64,000 bases of DNA from Amycolatopsis sp. cg9 (GTDB taxonomy: Bacteria; Actinomycetota; Actinomycetes; Mycobacteriales; Pseudonocardiaceae). The stretch covers positions 2,418,001 to 2,482,000 of the forward strand of contig NZ_CP166850.1 in NCBI RefSeq assembly GCF_041346945.1, read 5' to 3'. The notes beneath the pieces were generated by a model that did no database searches, had not been told where the DNA came from, and saw only the letters and a list, made by a program, of their open reading frames with translations. Both the position numbers and the translations under genes were made by a program. Below are positions 16,979-24,256 of this stretch, in pieces (within the stretch, counting starts at the first letter, position 1; each line of letters begins with the position of its first letter).

Positions 16979-17128
16979 ATGAACAACATCGCCGCCAAGC
17001 TCCGAGCTCGTCGCGCCGAGACTCGCACTCGCCGGGCGCTGAACCGGGCGATCGACACCGCCGCGACCGCGACGGTCCGTCAGGAACTCATCGCGATCGC
17101 GCAGGCTCGCTCGGGCTACATGCGCTGA
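16979..17128 (+). CDS. Small conserved-looking basic protein, 49 residues
   Basis: ATG 16979 to TGA 17128. The protein starts MNNIAAKLRARRAETRTRRA and ends QARSGYMR: an Arg-rich N-terminal half, then an amphipathic helix (ALNRAIDTAATATVRQELIAIAQ). Third-position GC is high, as in real genes here, and the flanks are clearly AT-richer. In-frame ATG 16967 would abut the AAGGGG motif directly, while 16979 leaves 12 bases. A 13-bp hairpin terminator follows at 17224. I recognise similar short hypothetical proteins from actinobacteria but know no function; DNA or RNA binding is only a guess from the charge. Confidence 0.6.
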   Translation: MNNIAAKLRARRAETRTRRALNRAIDTAATATVRQELIAIAQARSGYMR

Positions 17129-17223
17129 CCTCTCACCCCGTGGTGGTCGCCCATTCGAGTGACCTATGCCACATAGTGCTCAACGTGTAACGACGCGCTA
17201 AGTGCCGTCGATACCCACTACGA

Positions 17224-17270
17224 CCCCGTGATGCTGGCGGACCCCCGACCTGGCAGCATCGCGGGGTTTC
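17224..17270 (+). terminator. Hairpin terminator after the 49-residue gene
   Basis: Arms 17224-17236 (CCCCGTGATGCTG) and 17254-17266 (CAGCATCGCGGGG) pair over 13 bp with one G-U pair and a 17-base loop; a TTTC run follows. It lies about 95 bases after the small gene. Confidence 0.55.
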
Positions 17271-17327
17271 CCATTTCCCCGGTAACCCACTTGCCACCGC
17301 GGAGCTGTCGAGTAATCTTTGACTTCG

Positions 17328-17343
17328 TCAACGAACTTGTTGA
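17328..17343. promoter_or_regulatory. Candidate MarR operator
   Basis: TCAAC (17328-17332) and GTTGA (17339-17343) form an inverted repeat with a 6-base spacer, 8 bases before the start of the MarR-GNAT gene. This spacing and CAAC/GTTG core are typical of MarR sites. Autorepression is inferred. Confidence 0.5.
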
Positions 17344-17351
17344 GGTGGTCA

Positions 17352-18278
17352 ATGAACGACGCCCAGGCGGCCGACCGGGTGGCCGCGGTCCGCGCTTTCA
17401 ACCGGCTCTACACCGGGGTCATCGGCGTGCTCGACGAAGGCCCGGCCGACGCCGAGTACTCGCTACCGGAAGCCCGCGTCCTCTTCGAGCTCGCCCACCA
17501 GGACCCGCTGCCGGTCACCGACCTGCGGAAACGCCTCGAGCTCGACGCCGGCTACGCGAGTAGGCTGCTCGCCCGCCTCGAGTCGCGCGGACTGATCTCG
17601 CGCGAACGGTCCGACGAGGACGCCCGCCGCCAGCTCGTGCGCCCGACGGCGGCCGGCCGCGACGCGTTCGCCGTCCTCAACCGCCGGTCCACCAAGCAGA
17701 TCGGCGGCCTGCTCCGCCGGTTCGCCGACGAAGACCAGGAGCGCCTGCTGGCCGCGATGCGCACGATCGGCGACCTGGTCGGCGACCGCCGTCGCGACCC
17801 GGCCCTCGTGCTCCGGCCACCACGACCGGGTGACCTCGGCTGGGTGGTGGAACGCCACGGCGCGGTGTACGGCCGCGAGTACGGTTTCGGCCCCCGGTTC
17901 GAGGGCTTGGTCGCCCGCATCGTCGCCGACTTCGCCGAGCACGACGACCCGCGGCAGGCGTTCTGGATCGCCGAGCTCGACGGCGAGCGCGTCGGCAGCA
18001 TCGCGTGCACCCGCGGACCGGACGAAGACACCGCGAAGCTGCGGCTGCTGCTGCTCGAGCCGTCGGCGCGAGGCCACGGCGTCGGCAAGCGCCTGGTCAC
18101 CGAATGCGTCGAGTTCGCCCGGGCGCACGGCTACCGGGCGATGGAGCTGTCGACGGTCTCGATCCTGACGGCGGCACGCTCGATCTACCGCGCGGCCGGC
18201 TTCGAGCTGGTCCAGGAGACGGACTTCGCCGACTGGGGCCCGAAGCTGACCGAGGAGACCTGGCGCTTGAAGTTCTAA
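17352..18278 (+). CDS. MarR-GNAT fusion: transcription regulator and N-acetyltransferase
   Basis: 308 residues from ATG 17352, with GAGGTGG just upstream (ATG 17319 is in frame but lies inside the promoter). Residues 1-150 form a MarR winged helix (LPEARVLFELAHQDPLPVTD, DAGYASRLLARLESRGLI, ERSDEDARRQLV). Residues 155-308 form a GNAT acetyltransferase with the acetyl-CoA loop ARGHGVGKRLV. The fusion recurs in actinobacteria and proteobacteria; the acetyl acceptor is unknown. A MarR-like inverted repeat sits at its promoter. Its last four bases overlap the peroxidase-like gene end to end. Confidence 0.9.
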   Translation: MNDAQAADRVAAVRAFNRLYTGVIGVLDEGPADAEYSLPEARVLFELAHQDPLPVTDLRKRLELDAGYASRLLARLESRGLISRERSDEDARRQLVRPTAAGRDAFAVLNRRSTKQIGGLLRRFADEDQERLLAAMRTIGDLVGDRRRDPALVLRPPRPGDLGWVVERHGAVYGREYGFGPRFEGLVARIVADFAEHDDPRQAFWIAELDGERVGSIACTRGPDEDTAKLRLLLLEPSARGHGVGKRLVTECVEFARAHGYRAMELSTVSILTAARSIYRAAGFELVQETDFADWGPKLTEETWRLKF

Positions 18279-18847
18279 CGCGGCACTCGGCCGAGCAGGA
18301 AGAACTCGGGGTTCGGCCGCAGCGCGGTCAGGTGGGCGAGCCGGTTCGACATCGCGAACAACGCCGTGATCGCGCCGACGTCCCAGATTTCGTCGTCGGT
18401 CAGGCCGGCATTGCGTGCGGCTTCGAGGTCGCCCTCGCCGAAGAGCGCGGAGTCCTGGGCGAGGGCCAGCGCGAGGTCGACGATCGCGCGGCCGCGTTCG
18501 TCGAGTTCGACCTGCCACGGGTTGCTCGACACGCGGTCGGCCAGCTCGGGGTCCTTCGCGCGGATGCGCAGGATGGCGCCGTGGGCGACCACGCAGTACG
18601 TGCAGTGGTTCGCGCCGGAGGTGGCGACGACGACCAGCTCGCGCTCGGCCTTGGTGAGTCCGTCGGAGCGTTCCATGAGGGCGTCGTGGTAGTCGAGGAA
18701 CGCGCGCAGCTCGGCGGGGCGGTGGCCGAGAGCGCGGAAGATGTTGGGCACGAAACCCGACTTCGCCGCGATCGCGCCGACGCGCTCGCGCAGGTCTTCG
18801 GGAAGGTCTTCGAGTTCCACCACCGGAAACCGGCTCACGTCGCTCAT
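18275..18847 (-). CDS. Peroxidase-related protein, AhpD/carboxymuconolactone decarboxylase family
   Basis: 190 residues from ATG 18847; GTG 18856 would add three residues. The AhpD-like fold carries the redox pair and proton relay HCTYCVVAH (C82, C85, H89), preceded by LTKAERELVVVATS as usual. The C-terminal part LTDDEIWDVGAITALFAMSNRLAHL is typical of the branch called uncharacterised peroxidase-related enzymes. It probably reduces peroxides with a thiol partner; this is a family inference. It overlaps the MarR-GNAT gene by 4 bases and is divergent from the ceramidase-like gene with about 30 bases between starts. Confidence 0.87.
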   Translation of the reverse strand: MSDVSRFPVVELEDLPEDLRERVGAIAAKSGFVPNIFRALGHRPAELRAFLDYHDALMERSDGLTKAERELVVVATSGANHCTYCVVAHGAILRIRAKDPELADRVSSNPWQVELDERGRAIVDLALALAQDSALFGEGDLEAARNAGLTDDEIWDVGAITALFAMSNRLAHLTALRPNPEFFLLGRVPR

Positions 18848-18879
18848 GGGCTTCACGCTAGCCGTGGTTGGCTGTGCTC

Positions 18880-19482
18880 GTGACGGACTACGTCGACGGG
18901 TACTGCGAACGCGTCGCGCCCGGGCTCTGGGGAGAACCGCTCAACAGTCTCAGCAACCTCGCGTTCCTCGTCGCCGCCGTGCTCGTGTGGCGGCTGGCCG
19001 GCGGGGACCGGACCGGGCGGTTGCTCGCCGGGTTGATCGGGCTCGTGTTCGTGGCCAGCAGCGTCTTCCACCTGGTCGCGACGCGGTGGGCGGCCGTCGC
19101 GGACTCGGGGGCCATTCTCGGGTTCGTGCTGGTGTACGCCGTGGTGTTCACGCGCGAGTACTGGAGCCGGCAGTGGGGGTGGCTGGCCGCGCCCGCGTTC
19201 CTCGCGCTGACCGTGGTCACCGCGGTGCTGGGCGGTGGGCTCTACCTCTCCGCCCTCATCGGACTCGGCGTCTTCGCCGCGGTGCTCGCCTTCCAGCGCG
19301 ACCCCCGCTGGACGCACTTCGCCGTCGCGGGGGCGGTTTTCGCGCTCTCGCTGAGCTTGCGCACGCTCGACCGGGACGTCTGCGACTACGTCCCGGCCGG
19401 CACGCACTTCCTCTGGCACCTGCTCAACGGCGTGGTGCTCTACCTCGTTTCCCCGGTGCTCATCCGTCCACAGAGGACTTAG
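18880..19482 (+). CDS. Ceramidase-like integral membrane protein
   Basis: 200 residues from GTG 18880 (GTG 18874 and TTG 18868 are in frame). The N-terminus DYVDGYCERVAPGLWGEPLN followed by SLSNLAFLVAA resembles the alkaline ceramidase/CREST family, with the conserved S-x-x-x-H in SSVFHLVA and C-terminal histidines in GTHFLWHLLNG that would form a zinc site. About seven hydrophobic helices are visible. Family members are metal-dependent amide hydrolases in the membrane; the bacterial substrate is not known. The 3' end overlaps the MctP gene by 4 bases, tail to tail. Confidence 0.75.
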   Translation: MTDYVDGYCERVAPGLWGEPLNSLSNLAFLVAAVLVWRLAGGDRTGRLLAGLIGLVFVASSVFHLVATRWAAVADSGAILGFVLVYAVVFTREYWSRQWGWLAAPAFLALTVVTAVLGGGLYLSALIGLGVFAAVLAFQRDPRWTHFAVAGAVFALSLSLRTLDRDVCDYVPAGTHFLWHLLNGVVLYLVSPVLIRPQRT

Positions 19483-21122
19483 TGGGCGCCGATCGGCCGC
19501 AGGTCCTTGTCGTGCTCGTCGGCCTGGTAGTCCTCCGGGTTGGTGTCGTCCGTGCCGTTGAACACCTTCAGCTGCCGCGCGATCACGGTCACGATCGCCG
19601 CGACCACCAGGTTGGCGATCAGGGCCACGAAGCCGACGTAGATCTGGACCTGGGAACCCGCGAACGGGTGCCAGCCGAAGATCGACATGTTGCCCAGCGG
19701 CAGCGCCGACCCGCCGAAGTGGAGCTTGCCGTTGGCCGGGTTGGGGATGCCGTACAGCATGATCAGGCCCCAGCCGATGCCGACGACCCAGCCCGCGATC
19801 AGGCCCCAGCGGTGGAACCAGCGCGTGTACAGCGCGAGCGCCACGGCGGGGAGCGTCTGCAGGATCAGCACGCCGCCGATGAGCTGGAGGTCGATCGAGA
19901 ACTGCGGGTCGATCAGGATGATCACGGCCACCGCGCCGAGCTTGACGACCAGCGAAGCCAGCTTGGCCTGCTTCGCTTCCTCGGCCGGGGTCGCGTTCTT
20001 GCGGATGTACTCCTTGTAGATGTTGCGGGTCCACAGGTTGGCCGCGGCGATCGACATGATCGCGGCGGGCACCAGTGCGCCGATGCCGATCGCGGCGAAG
20101 GCGATGCCGGCGAACCAGGAGGCGAAGGTGCTGTCGAACAGCACCGGGACGATCGTGTTGCCGTCCGCCTTGCCGGTCGCCGCGTTCGTCAGCGGCTTGA
20201 CGCCCGCCGTGATCGCCACGTAGCCCAGCAGCGCCAGCAGGCCGAGCACCAGCGAGTACGCCGGGAGCGCGACCATGTTCCGCTTGATCACGCTGCGGCC
20301 GCGCGAGGCCAGCACGCTGGTCAGCGAGTGCGGGTACAAGAACAGTGCCAGCGCCGAACCCAATGCCAGCGTCGCGTACTGGAGCTGGTTGTTGGCGTTC
20401 AGCAGAACGCCGTCGGCCTTCGACGGGGTCTTGTCGAACTTGGCCACCGCCGTGTCGAAGATGTGCGACCAGCCGCCCAGCTTCGAGGGCAGGTAGATGA
20501 TCGCCACCAGGATGACGATGTAGATCAGGATGTCCTTGACGAACGCGATCAGCGCGGGCGCCCGCAGGCCGGACTGGTAGGTGTAGAAGGCCAGGATCAC
20601 GAAGGCGACCAGCAGCGGCAGGTGGCCGACGATGCCGGAGCCGTTGATGCCCATCGTCCGCAGCACGGCTTCGAGGCCGACCAGCTGCAGCGCGATGTAC
20701 GGCATGGTCGCGACGATGCCGGTGATCGCCACCAGCAGCGCGAGGATCGGCGAGCCGAAGCGGCCGCGCACGAAGTCGGCCGGGGTCACGTACCCGCGGA
20801 CCCGCGAAACCGACCACATCCGCAGCGCCGGGAGCAGCACGATCGGGTAGACGACGATCGTGTACGGCAGCGCGTACAGGCCGAGCGCGCCCGCGCTGAA
20901 CACCAGCGCGGGCACCGCGACGAACGTGTAGGCCGTGTAGAGGTCACCGCCGAGCAGGAACCACGTGATCCACGAGCCGAACTTGCGGCCGCCGAGACCC
21001 CATTCGTCGAGGTGGTCCAGCGCGCCGCCGCGCTGCCAGCGCGACGCCATGAAGCCGAGGACGGTGACCAGCGCGAACAGGACCGTGAAGATGATCAGCT
21101 CGGGCCACTGCAGGTTGCTCAT
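19479..21122 (-). CDS. mctP: Monocarboxylate/sodium:solute symporter, MctP type
   Basis: 547 residues, normal for the SSS family, with about 13 membrane helices. Features include LDEWGLGGRKFGSWITWFLL and GDLYTAYTF near the N-terminus, YALPYTIVVYP, RVRGYVTPADFV and a C-terminal cytoplasmic tail. The sequence matches the MctP subgroup that carries lactate, pyruvate and other short monocarboxylates. A small DUF3311 membrane gene overlaps its start by four bases, the usual two-gene arrangement in actinobacteria. Substrate assignment is by family resemblance. Confidence 0.88.
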   Translation of the reverse strand: MSNLQWPELIIFTVLFALVTVLGFMASRWQRGGALDHLDEWGLGGRKFGSWITWFLLGGDLYTAYTFVAVPALVFSAGALGLYALPYTIVVYPIVLLPALRMWSVSRVRGYVTPADFVRGRFGSPILALLVAITGIVATMPYIALQLVGLEAVLRTMGINGSGIVGHLPLLVAFVILAFYTYQSGLRAPALIAFVKDILIYIVILVAIIYLPSKLGGWSHIFDTAVAKFDKTPSKADGVLLNANNQLQYATLALGSALALFLYPHSLTSVLASRGRSVIKRNMVALPAYSLVLGLLALLGYVAITAGVKPLTNAATGKADGNTIVPVLFDSTFASWFAGIAFAAIGIGALVPAAIMSIAAANLWTRNIYKEYIRKNATPAEEAKQAKLASLVVKLGAVAVIILIDPQFSIDLQLIGGVLILQTLPAVALALYTRWFHRWGLIAGWVVGIGWGLIMLYGIPNPANGKLHFGGSALPLGNMSIFGWHPFAGSQVQIYVGFVALIANLVVAAIVTVIARQLKVFNGTDDTNPEDYQADEHDKDLRPIGAH

Positions 21123-21397
21123 CGAGCGTCCCCCTCGTCCAGGTCGTCGACGCTCAGCCGGTCAGGGGCGTCCGTGGTGGGCTTGTCCCGCGTCATCAGG
21201 TAGACGATCCAGGTGGACAGCACCCCGACCGCGACCATGAGGAACTGGAACCAGTAGAAGAACGGCATCCCGAACAGCCGTGGACCGTCCACGTTGAACA
21301 GTGGCGTGACCAGGACGAGCAGCGGGACGATCAGGAGCAGGTGCCACGGGTTGAACCGCGACCCGCGCACCTTTCCGTCGTGCTTCACAGTCGACAT
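21119..21397 (-). CDS. DUF3311 small membrane protein, MctP partner
   Basis: 92 residues from ATG 21397, preceded by AGGTGAGG; GTG 21406 is in frame but inside that ribosome site. Two membrane helices: WHLLLIVPLLVLVTPLF and FFYWFQFLMVAVGVLSTWIV, with the conserved G-P-x-L-F-G-x-P-F-F-Y-W-F-Q core of the DUF3311 family. The tail is acidic (DRLSVDDLDEGDAR). Such genes almost always precede a sodium:solute symporter, here by a 4-base overlap, and may be an accessory subunit of it. The molecular role is unknown. Confidence 0.87.
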   Translation of the reverse strand: MSTVKHDGKVRGSRFNPWHLLLIVPLLVLVTPLFNVDGPRLFGMPFFYWFQFLMVAVGVLSTWIVYLMTRDKPTTDAPDRLSVDDLDEGDAR

Positions 21398-21585
21398 CGA
21401 CCTCACCTAACACTCCCGTAACCGACCGCCTGACCTTAGAACCTGGGTGACAGGGAGTCACGTCTGTCCGATATCGATTTGATCGCCGCGGTACCCGTTG
21501 CCGACCAACGTCGGTTGCCCCGTTCCGGTGAGCCCTATATCAATAGCCGGACTCCGCACGTGAAAAGTCAAAAAGGGGCAACCGT

Positions 21586-23205
21586 ATGACACGACTCCGC
21601 TACGCGGTGGTGATCCCGGCGATCGCCGGCACCCTGCTGGCCGGGTTCACGCCGGCCTTCGCGGGCCAGGAGGCCGCGGCCGGCAAGCAGCCGCTGAACT
21701 CCACGAACATCCCGCCGCAGTACGCGAACCAGAAGCTCGACTGGCACAAGTGCGCCGTTCCCGCCGAGCTTCCGACGGCCCCGCCCGCCGGCGCCGAGGA
21801 CATGGAGTGCGCGACCTACAAGACGCCGCGCAACTGGTACCAGGCCAACGCGCAGATCGACCTGACCATCGCCGTCAGCCGCCTGAAGGCGACCAAGGAC
21901 GCGACCGCCAGCGTCGTCACCAACCCCGGCGGCCCGGGCGCGCCCGGCCGGAACTTCCCGGCCCGCCTGCGCAACCAGCCCAAGCTGCGCGAGCACCAGG
22001 AGATCGTCGGGTTCGACCCGCGCGGCACCGGCAAGAGCACGAACATCACGTGCGGTGGCGCCATCGGCACCGGCTCGGACCTCGACCCGCGTGACCGCGA
22101 CCGGCAGAACCTGAACCTGATCGTCGCGGCGACGAAGTACGCGGCGCTGTCCTGCCAGCAGAAGTCCGGCGAGCTGGGCCCGCTGATCAACACCGACCAG
22201 ACGGTCAAGGACATCGACCTGCTGCGCGTGCTGCTCGGCCGCGACAAGATCAACTGGGTCGGCTACTCGGCGGGCACCTGGATGGGCGCGCACTACGCGC
22301 AGGCCTACCCGACGCGCACCGGCCGGTTCGTCCTCGACTCGGCCACCGAGTTCACCACGACCTGGCAGAAGTCGTTCGACTGGCAGCCGCTCGGCTTCGA
22401 GCGCCGCTTCCGCCAGGACTTCCTCCCGTGGGTGGCGAAGTACGACAAGCTCTACCACTTCGGCACCACCGGTGAAGCGGCCCGCCAGACCTACGAGCAG
22501 GTCCGCTACGCCCTGACCCAGGGCGCGGTCACCCTGCCCGACGGCTCGTCCGTGTCGGCCAACGGCCTGGACGCCTTCATCGCCTCGAGCATCTACTCGA
22601 AGCGCTCCTTCCCGGGTCTGGCCGACTACCTGGTCAGCGTCCGCACGCTGACCCAGGGCACCGCTTCGGCGCAGGCCAAGACGTCGGCCGCGCATAAGGT
22701 CAAGGCCGCCGACAAGAGCACCGAGACCTCCGGCGCCCAGCCGCTGATGGTCCCGACCGACGGCGACGCCTACGACGCCAGCTTCTGGACCATCCCGTGC
22801 AACGAGGGCCCGTGGACCGGCACGGTCAACAGCGCCATCAAGGACTCGCAGCGGCTGATCGACAAGCAGCTGCCGCTCCTGGGCGCCGGCTGGTTCATCC
22901 AGCCGTGCCTGTTCTGGAAGAAGCCGCCGGCCCCGCTGCCCGTCCTGGACGGCAAGGGTGTCCCGCCGGTGCTGATCGTCGAGTCGGAGCACGACCCGGC
23001 GACGCCGATCGAGGGCGCGCGGCGCGCGCACAAGGCGTTCGCGGGTTCGCGGATGCTGACGATCACCGGCGAGGGTGACCACGGCATCTACGCCGGCGGC
23101 AACGCGGGTGTGGACAAGGTCGTGGAGGCCTACCTGGTCGACGGCGTCGTGCCGAACGACCAGAGCCTGCCCGGCGTGGCACTTCCGGTGCCTCCGGGGG
23201 CCTGA
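21586..23205 (+). CDS. Secreted alpha/beta-hydrolase, tripeptidyl aminopeptidase (SlpD/SlpE type)
   Basis: 539 residues. A signal peptide of about 26 residues (VVIPAIAGTLLAGFTPAFA then AGQ) directs export. The hydrolase fold has PGGPGAPG oxyanion region, nucleophile S228 in GYSAGTW, D470 in SEHDPATP and H499 in GEGDHG. The C-terminal TAP-like domain places this with Streptomyces mycelium-associated proteinases that remove tripeptides from protein N-termini. It is a single-gene unit ended by a strong terminator; the leader is AT-richer and has AAAAGGGG before the ATG. Confidence 0.9.
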   Translation: MTRLRYAVVIPAIAGTLLAGFTPAFAGQEAAAGKQPLNSTNIPPQYANQKLDWHKCAVPAELPTAPPAGAEDMECATYKTPRNWYQANAQIDLTIAVSRLKATKDATASVVTNPGGPGAPGRNFPARLRNQPKLREHQEIVGFDPRGTGKSTNITCGGAIGTGSDLDPRDRDRQNLNLIVAATKYAALSCQQKSGELGPLINTDQTVKDIDLLRVLLGRDKINWVGYSAGTWMGAHYAQAYPTRTGRFVLDSATEFTTTWQKSFDWQPLGFERRFRQDFLPWVAKYDKLYHFGTTGEAARQTYEQVRYALTQGAVTLPDGSSVSANGLDAFIASSIYSKRSFPGLADYLVSVRTLTQGTASAQAKTSAAHKVKAADKSTETSGAQPLMVPTDGDAYDASFWTIPCNEGPWTGTVNSAIKDSQRLIDKQLPLLGAGWFIQPCLFWKKPPAPLPVLDGKGVPPVLIVESEHDPATPIEGARRAHKAFAGSRMLTITGEGDHGIYAGGNAGVDKVVEAYLVDGVVPNDQSLPGVALPVPPGA

Positions 23206-23224
23206 CGCCACAAGGTGTAGTGGA

Positions 23225-23257
23225 AGCCCCGCCGAACGGACGTTCGGCGGGGCTTTT
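23225..23257 (+). terminator. Rho-independent terminator after the secreted peptidase
   Basis: A 14-base perfect stem (23225-23238 with 23241-23254) is followed by TTTT. It starts 20 bases after the stop codon at 23205. Confidence 0.88.
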
Positions 23258-23272
23258 CCACACCTGTGCACA

Positions 23273-23299
23273 GAGTTGTCCACAGGCGGTGGACAACTC
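23273..23299. promoter_or_regulatory. Perfect 11-bp inverted repeat with DnaA-box-like core upstream of the XRE gene
   Basis: GAGTTGTCCAC (23273-23283) and GTGGACAACTC (23289-23299) are exact inverted repeats with a 5-base spacer. Bases 23276-23284 read TTGTCCACA, the actinobacterial DnaA-box consensus. It lies about 80 bases before the XRE gene and after a terminator, so it may be an operator; its real ligand is unknown. Confidence 0.5.
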
Positions 23300-23377
23300 G
23301 GGTGGTATTCCATCCATGCCCCCGCCGCCACCCTCAACGGAGACGCTTCGCGTCGCGGCGGTATTACTATTGGCCCC

Positions 23378-23650
23378 ATGGTGCGAGTGCCGCTGACAGA
23401 GGACGAGCGCGAACGGGGTGAGCGCCTCGGCCGGGCGCTGCGGACGGCGCGAGCCGGCCGGAGCATGGTCGACGTGGCCGCCGAGGCCGGGATCTCGGTC
23501 GAGACGCTCCGGAAGATCGAAACCGGGCGGATCCCGACGCCGGCGTTCTTCACGGTCACGGCCATCGCCGACGCCGTGGGCCTGCCGCTGGACGAACTGC
23601 GCGCGGCGGTCGCGCCCGCCGGGTCGCCACCGCTCAGCCAGGCGAGTTAG
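23378..23650 (+). CDS. XRE family helix-turn-helix regulator, small
   Basis: 90 residues from ATG 23378. A single Cro/C1-type HTH covers about residues 14-72 (LGRALRTARAGRSMVDVAAE, then AGISVETLRKIETGRIPTPA, FFTVTAIADAVGLPLDEL). The last 18 residues are a short tail; there is no ligand domain. It faces the EndoU-like gene and overlaps its end by four bases. A perfect palindrome lies upstream. Small XRE proteins of this kind are either antitoxins or autoregulators; no toxin is adjacent in the same orientation. Confidence 0.87.
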   Translation: MVRVPLTEDERERGERLGRALRTARAGRSMVDVAAEAGISVETLRKIETGRIPTPAFFTVTAIADAVGLPLDELRAAVAPAGSPPLSQAS

Positions 23651-24225
23651 ACCGGGCGCAGCTGGTTCAGGATGTGCTCGCGGTCGTTGAGGAACGCGCA
23701 GCCCGCCACCGGCAGGTCGTAGCTGTTGAGCAGCTTCTCGAAGTCGGAGAACTCGTCCGCCGAGAAGCCGAAGCCCAGCTTGACCGCGTGCGCGGCCAGC
23801 ACGTCCGCCAGCTCCTCCCACTCGCCGGACCACAGCAGCGTCCGGTAGTGCGTGTAGTCCTCGGGGGACAGCCGGTCGGCGACGCCGGTCAGGATGCTGT
23901 CGGCGAAGAAGCTGATGCGGTTGCCCTGGAGGTCGGCGACCGTCGGGTTCGCCGGGTCGCGGGCGGCGTCGGGGTTGCGGATCACGCCGGGGCCCGCCAC
24001 CGGGTAGGCGGTGTGCACGTGGCCGTTCTCCTCGACCAGGACGATCAGGTGCACGTTGTACCGCTCGCCGGCGCAGCGCCACCGGCCGTTCGGCTGCCGC
24101 CGGCGGGCCTCGCTCGGGTCGTTCGCGACGTCCTTGACGACCGCGATGATGTGCTCGTCGGTCCAGCCGGCCGGGAACTCGCTGGTCGCCCTCCGCCCGA
24201 CGCCCGGTGCGTGTCCGCCGCCCAC
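23647..24225 (-). CDS. EndoU-like protein (uncertain)
   Basis: 192 residues from GTG 24225, preceded by GGGAG 6 bases upstream. The middle part TSEFPAGWTDEHIIAVVKDV, then NGRWRCAGERYN and NGHVHTAYPV, resembles the C-terminal part of bacterial EndoU nuclease domains (FPxxWxxxxI ... GxWxxxG ... G-x-x-x-TAYPV). The catalytic histidines of the N-terminal EndoU half are not evident, so activity is doubtful. The rest (FSADEFSDFEKLLNSYDLPV) is unrecognised. No signal peptide is seen. It is the last gene of a five-gene minus-strand run and overlaps the XRE gene tail to tail. Actinobacterial proteins of this shape are annotated only as hypothetical or EndoU-domain. Confidence 0.5.
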   Translation of the reverse strand: MGGGHAPGVGRRATSEFPAGWTDEHIIAVVKDVANDPSEARRRQPNGRWRCAGERYNVHLIVLVEENGHVHTAYPVAGPGVIRNPDAARDPANPTVADLQGNRISFFADSILTGVADRLSPEDYTHYRTLLWSGEWEELADVLAAHAVKLGFGFSADEFSDFEKLLNSYDLPVAGCAFLNDREHILNQLRPV

Positions 24226-24256
24226 TGGCTGCTCCCTTCGTCGCAGCGAGCGTAGG

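Noticed and set aside
23276..23284. DnaA-box-like site as a sign of the replication origin
   Set aside because: Only one perfect box with one imperfect inverted partner; dnaA, dnaN and a box cluster are absent.
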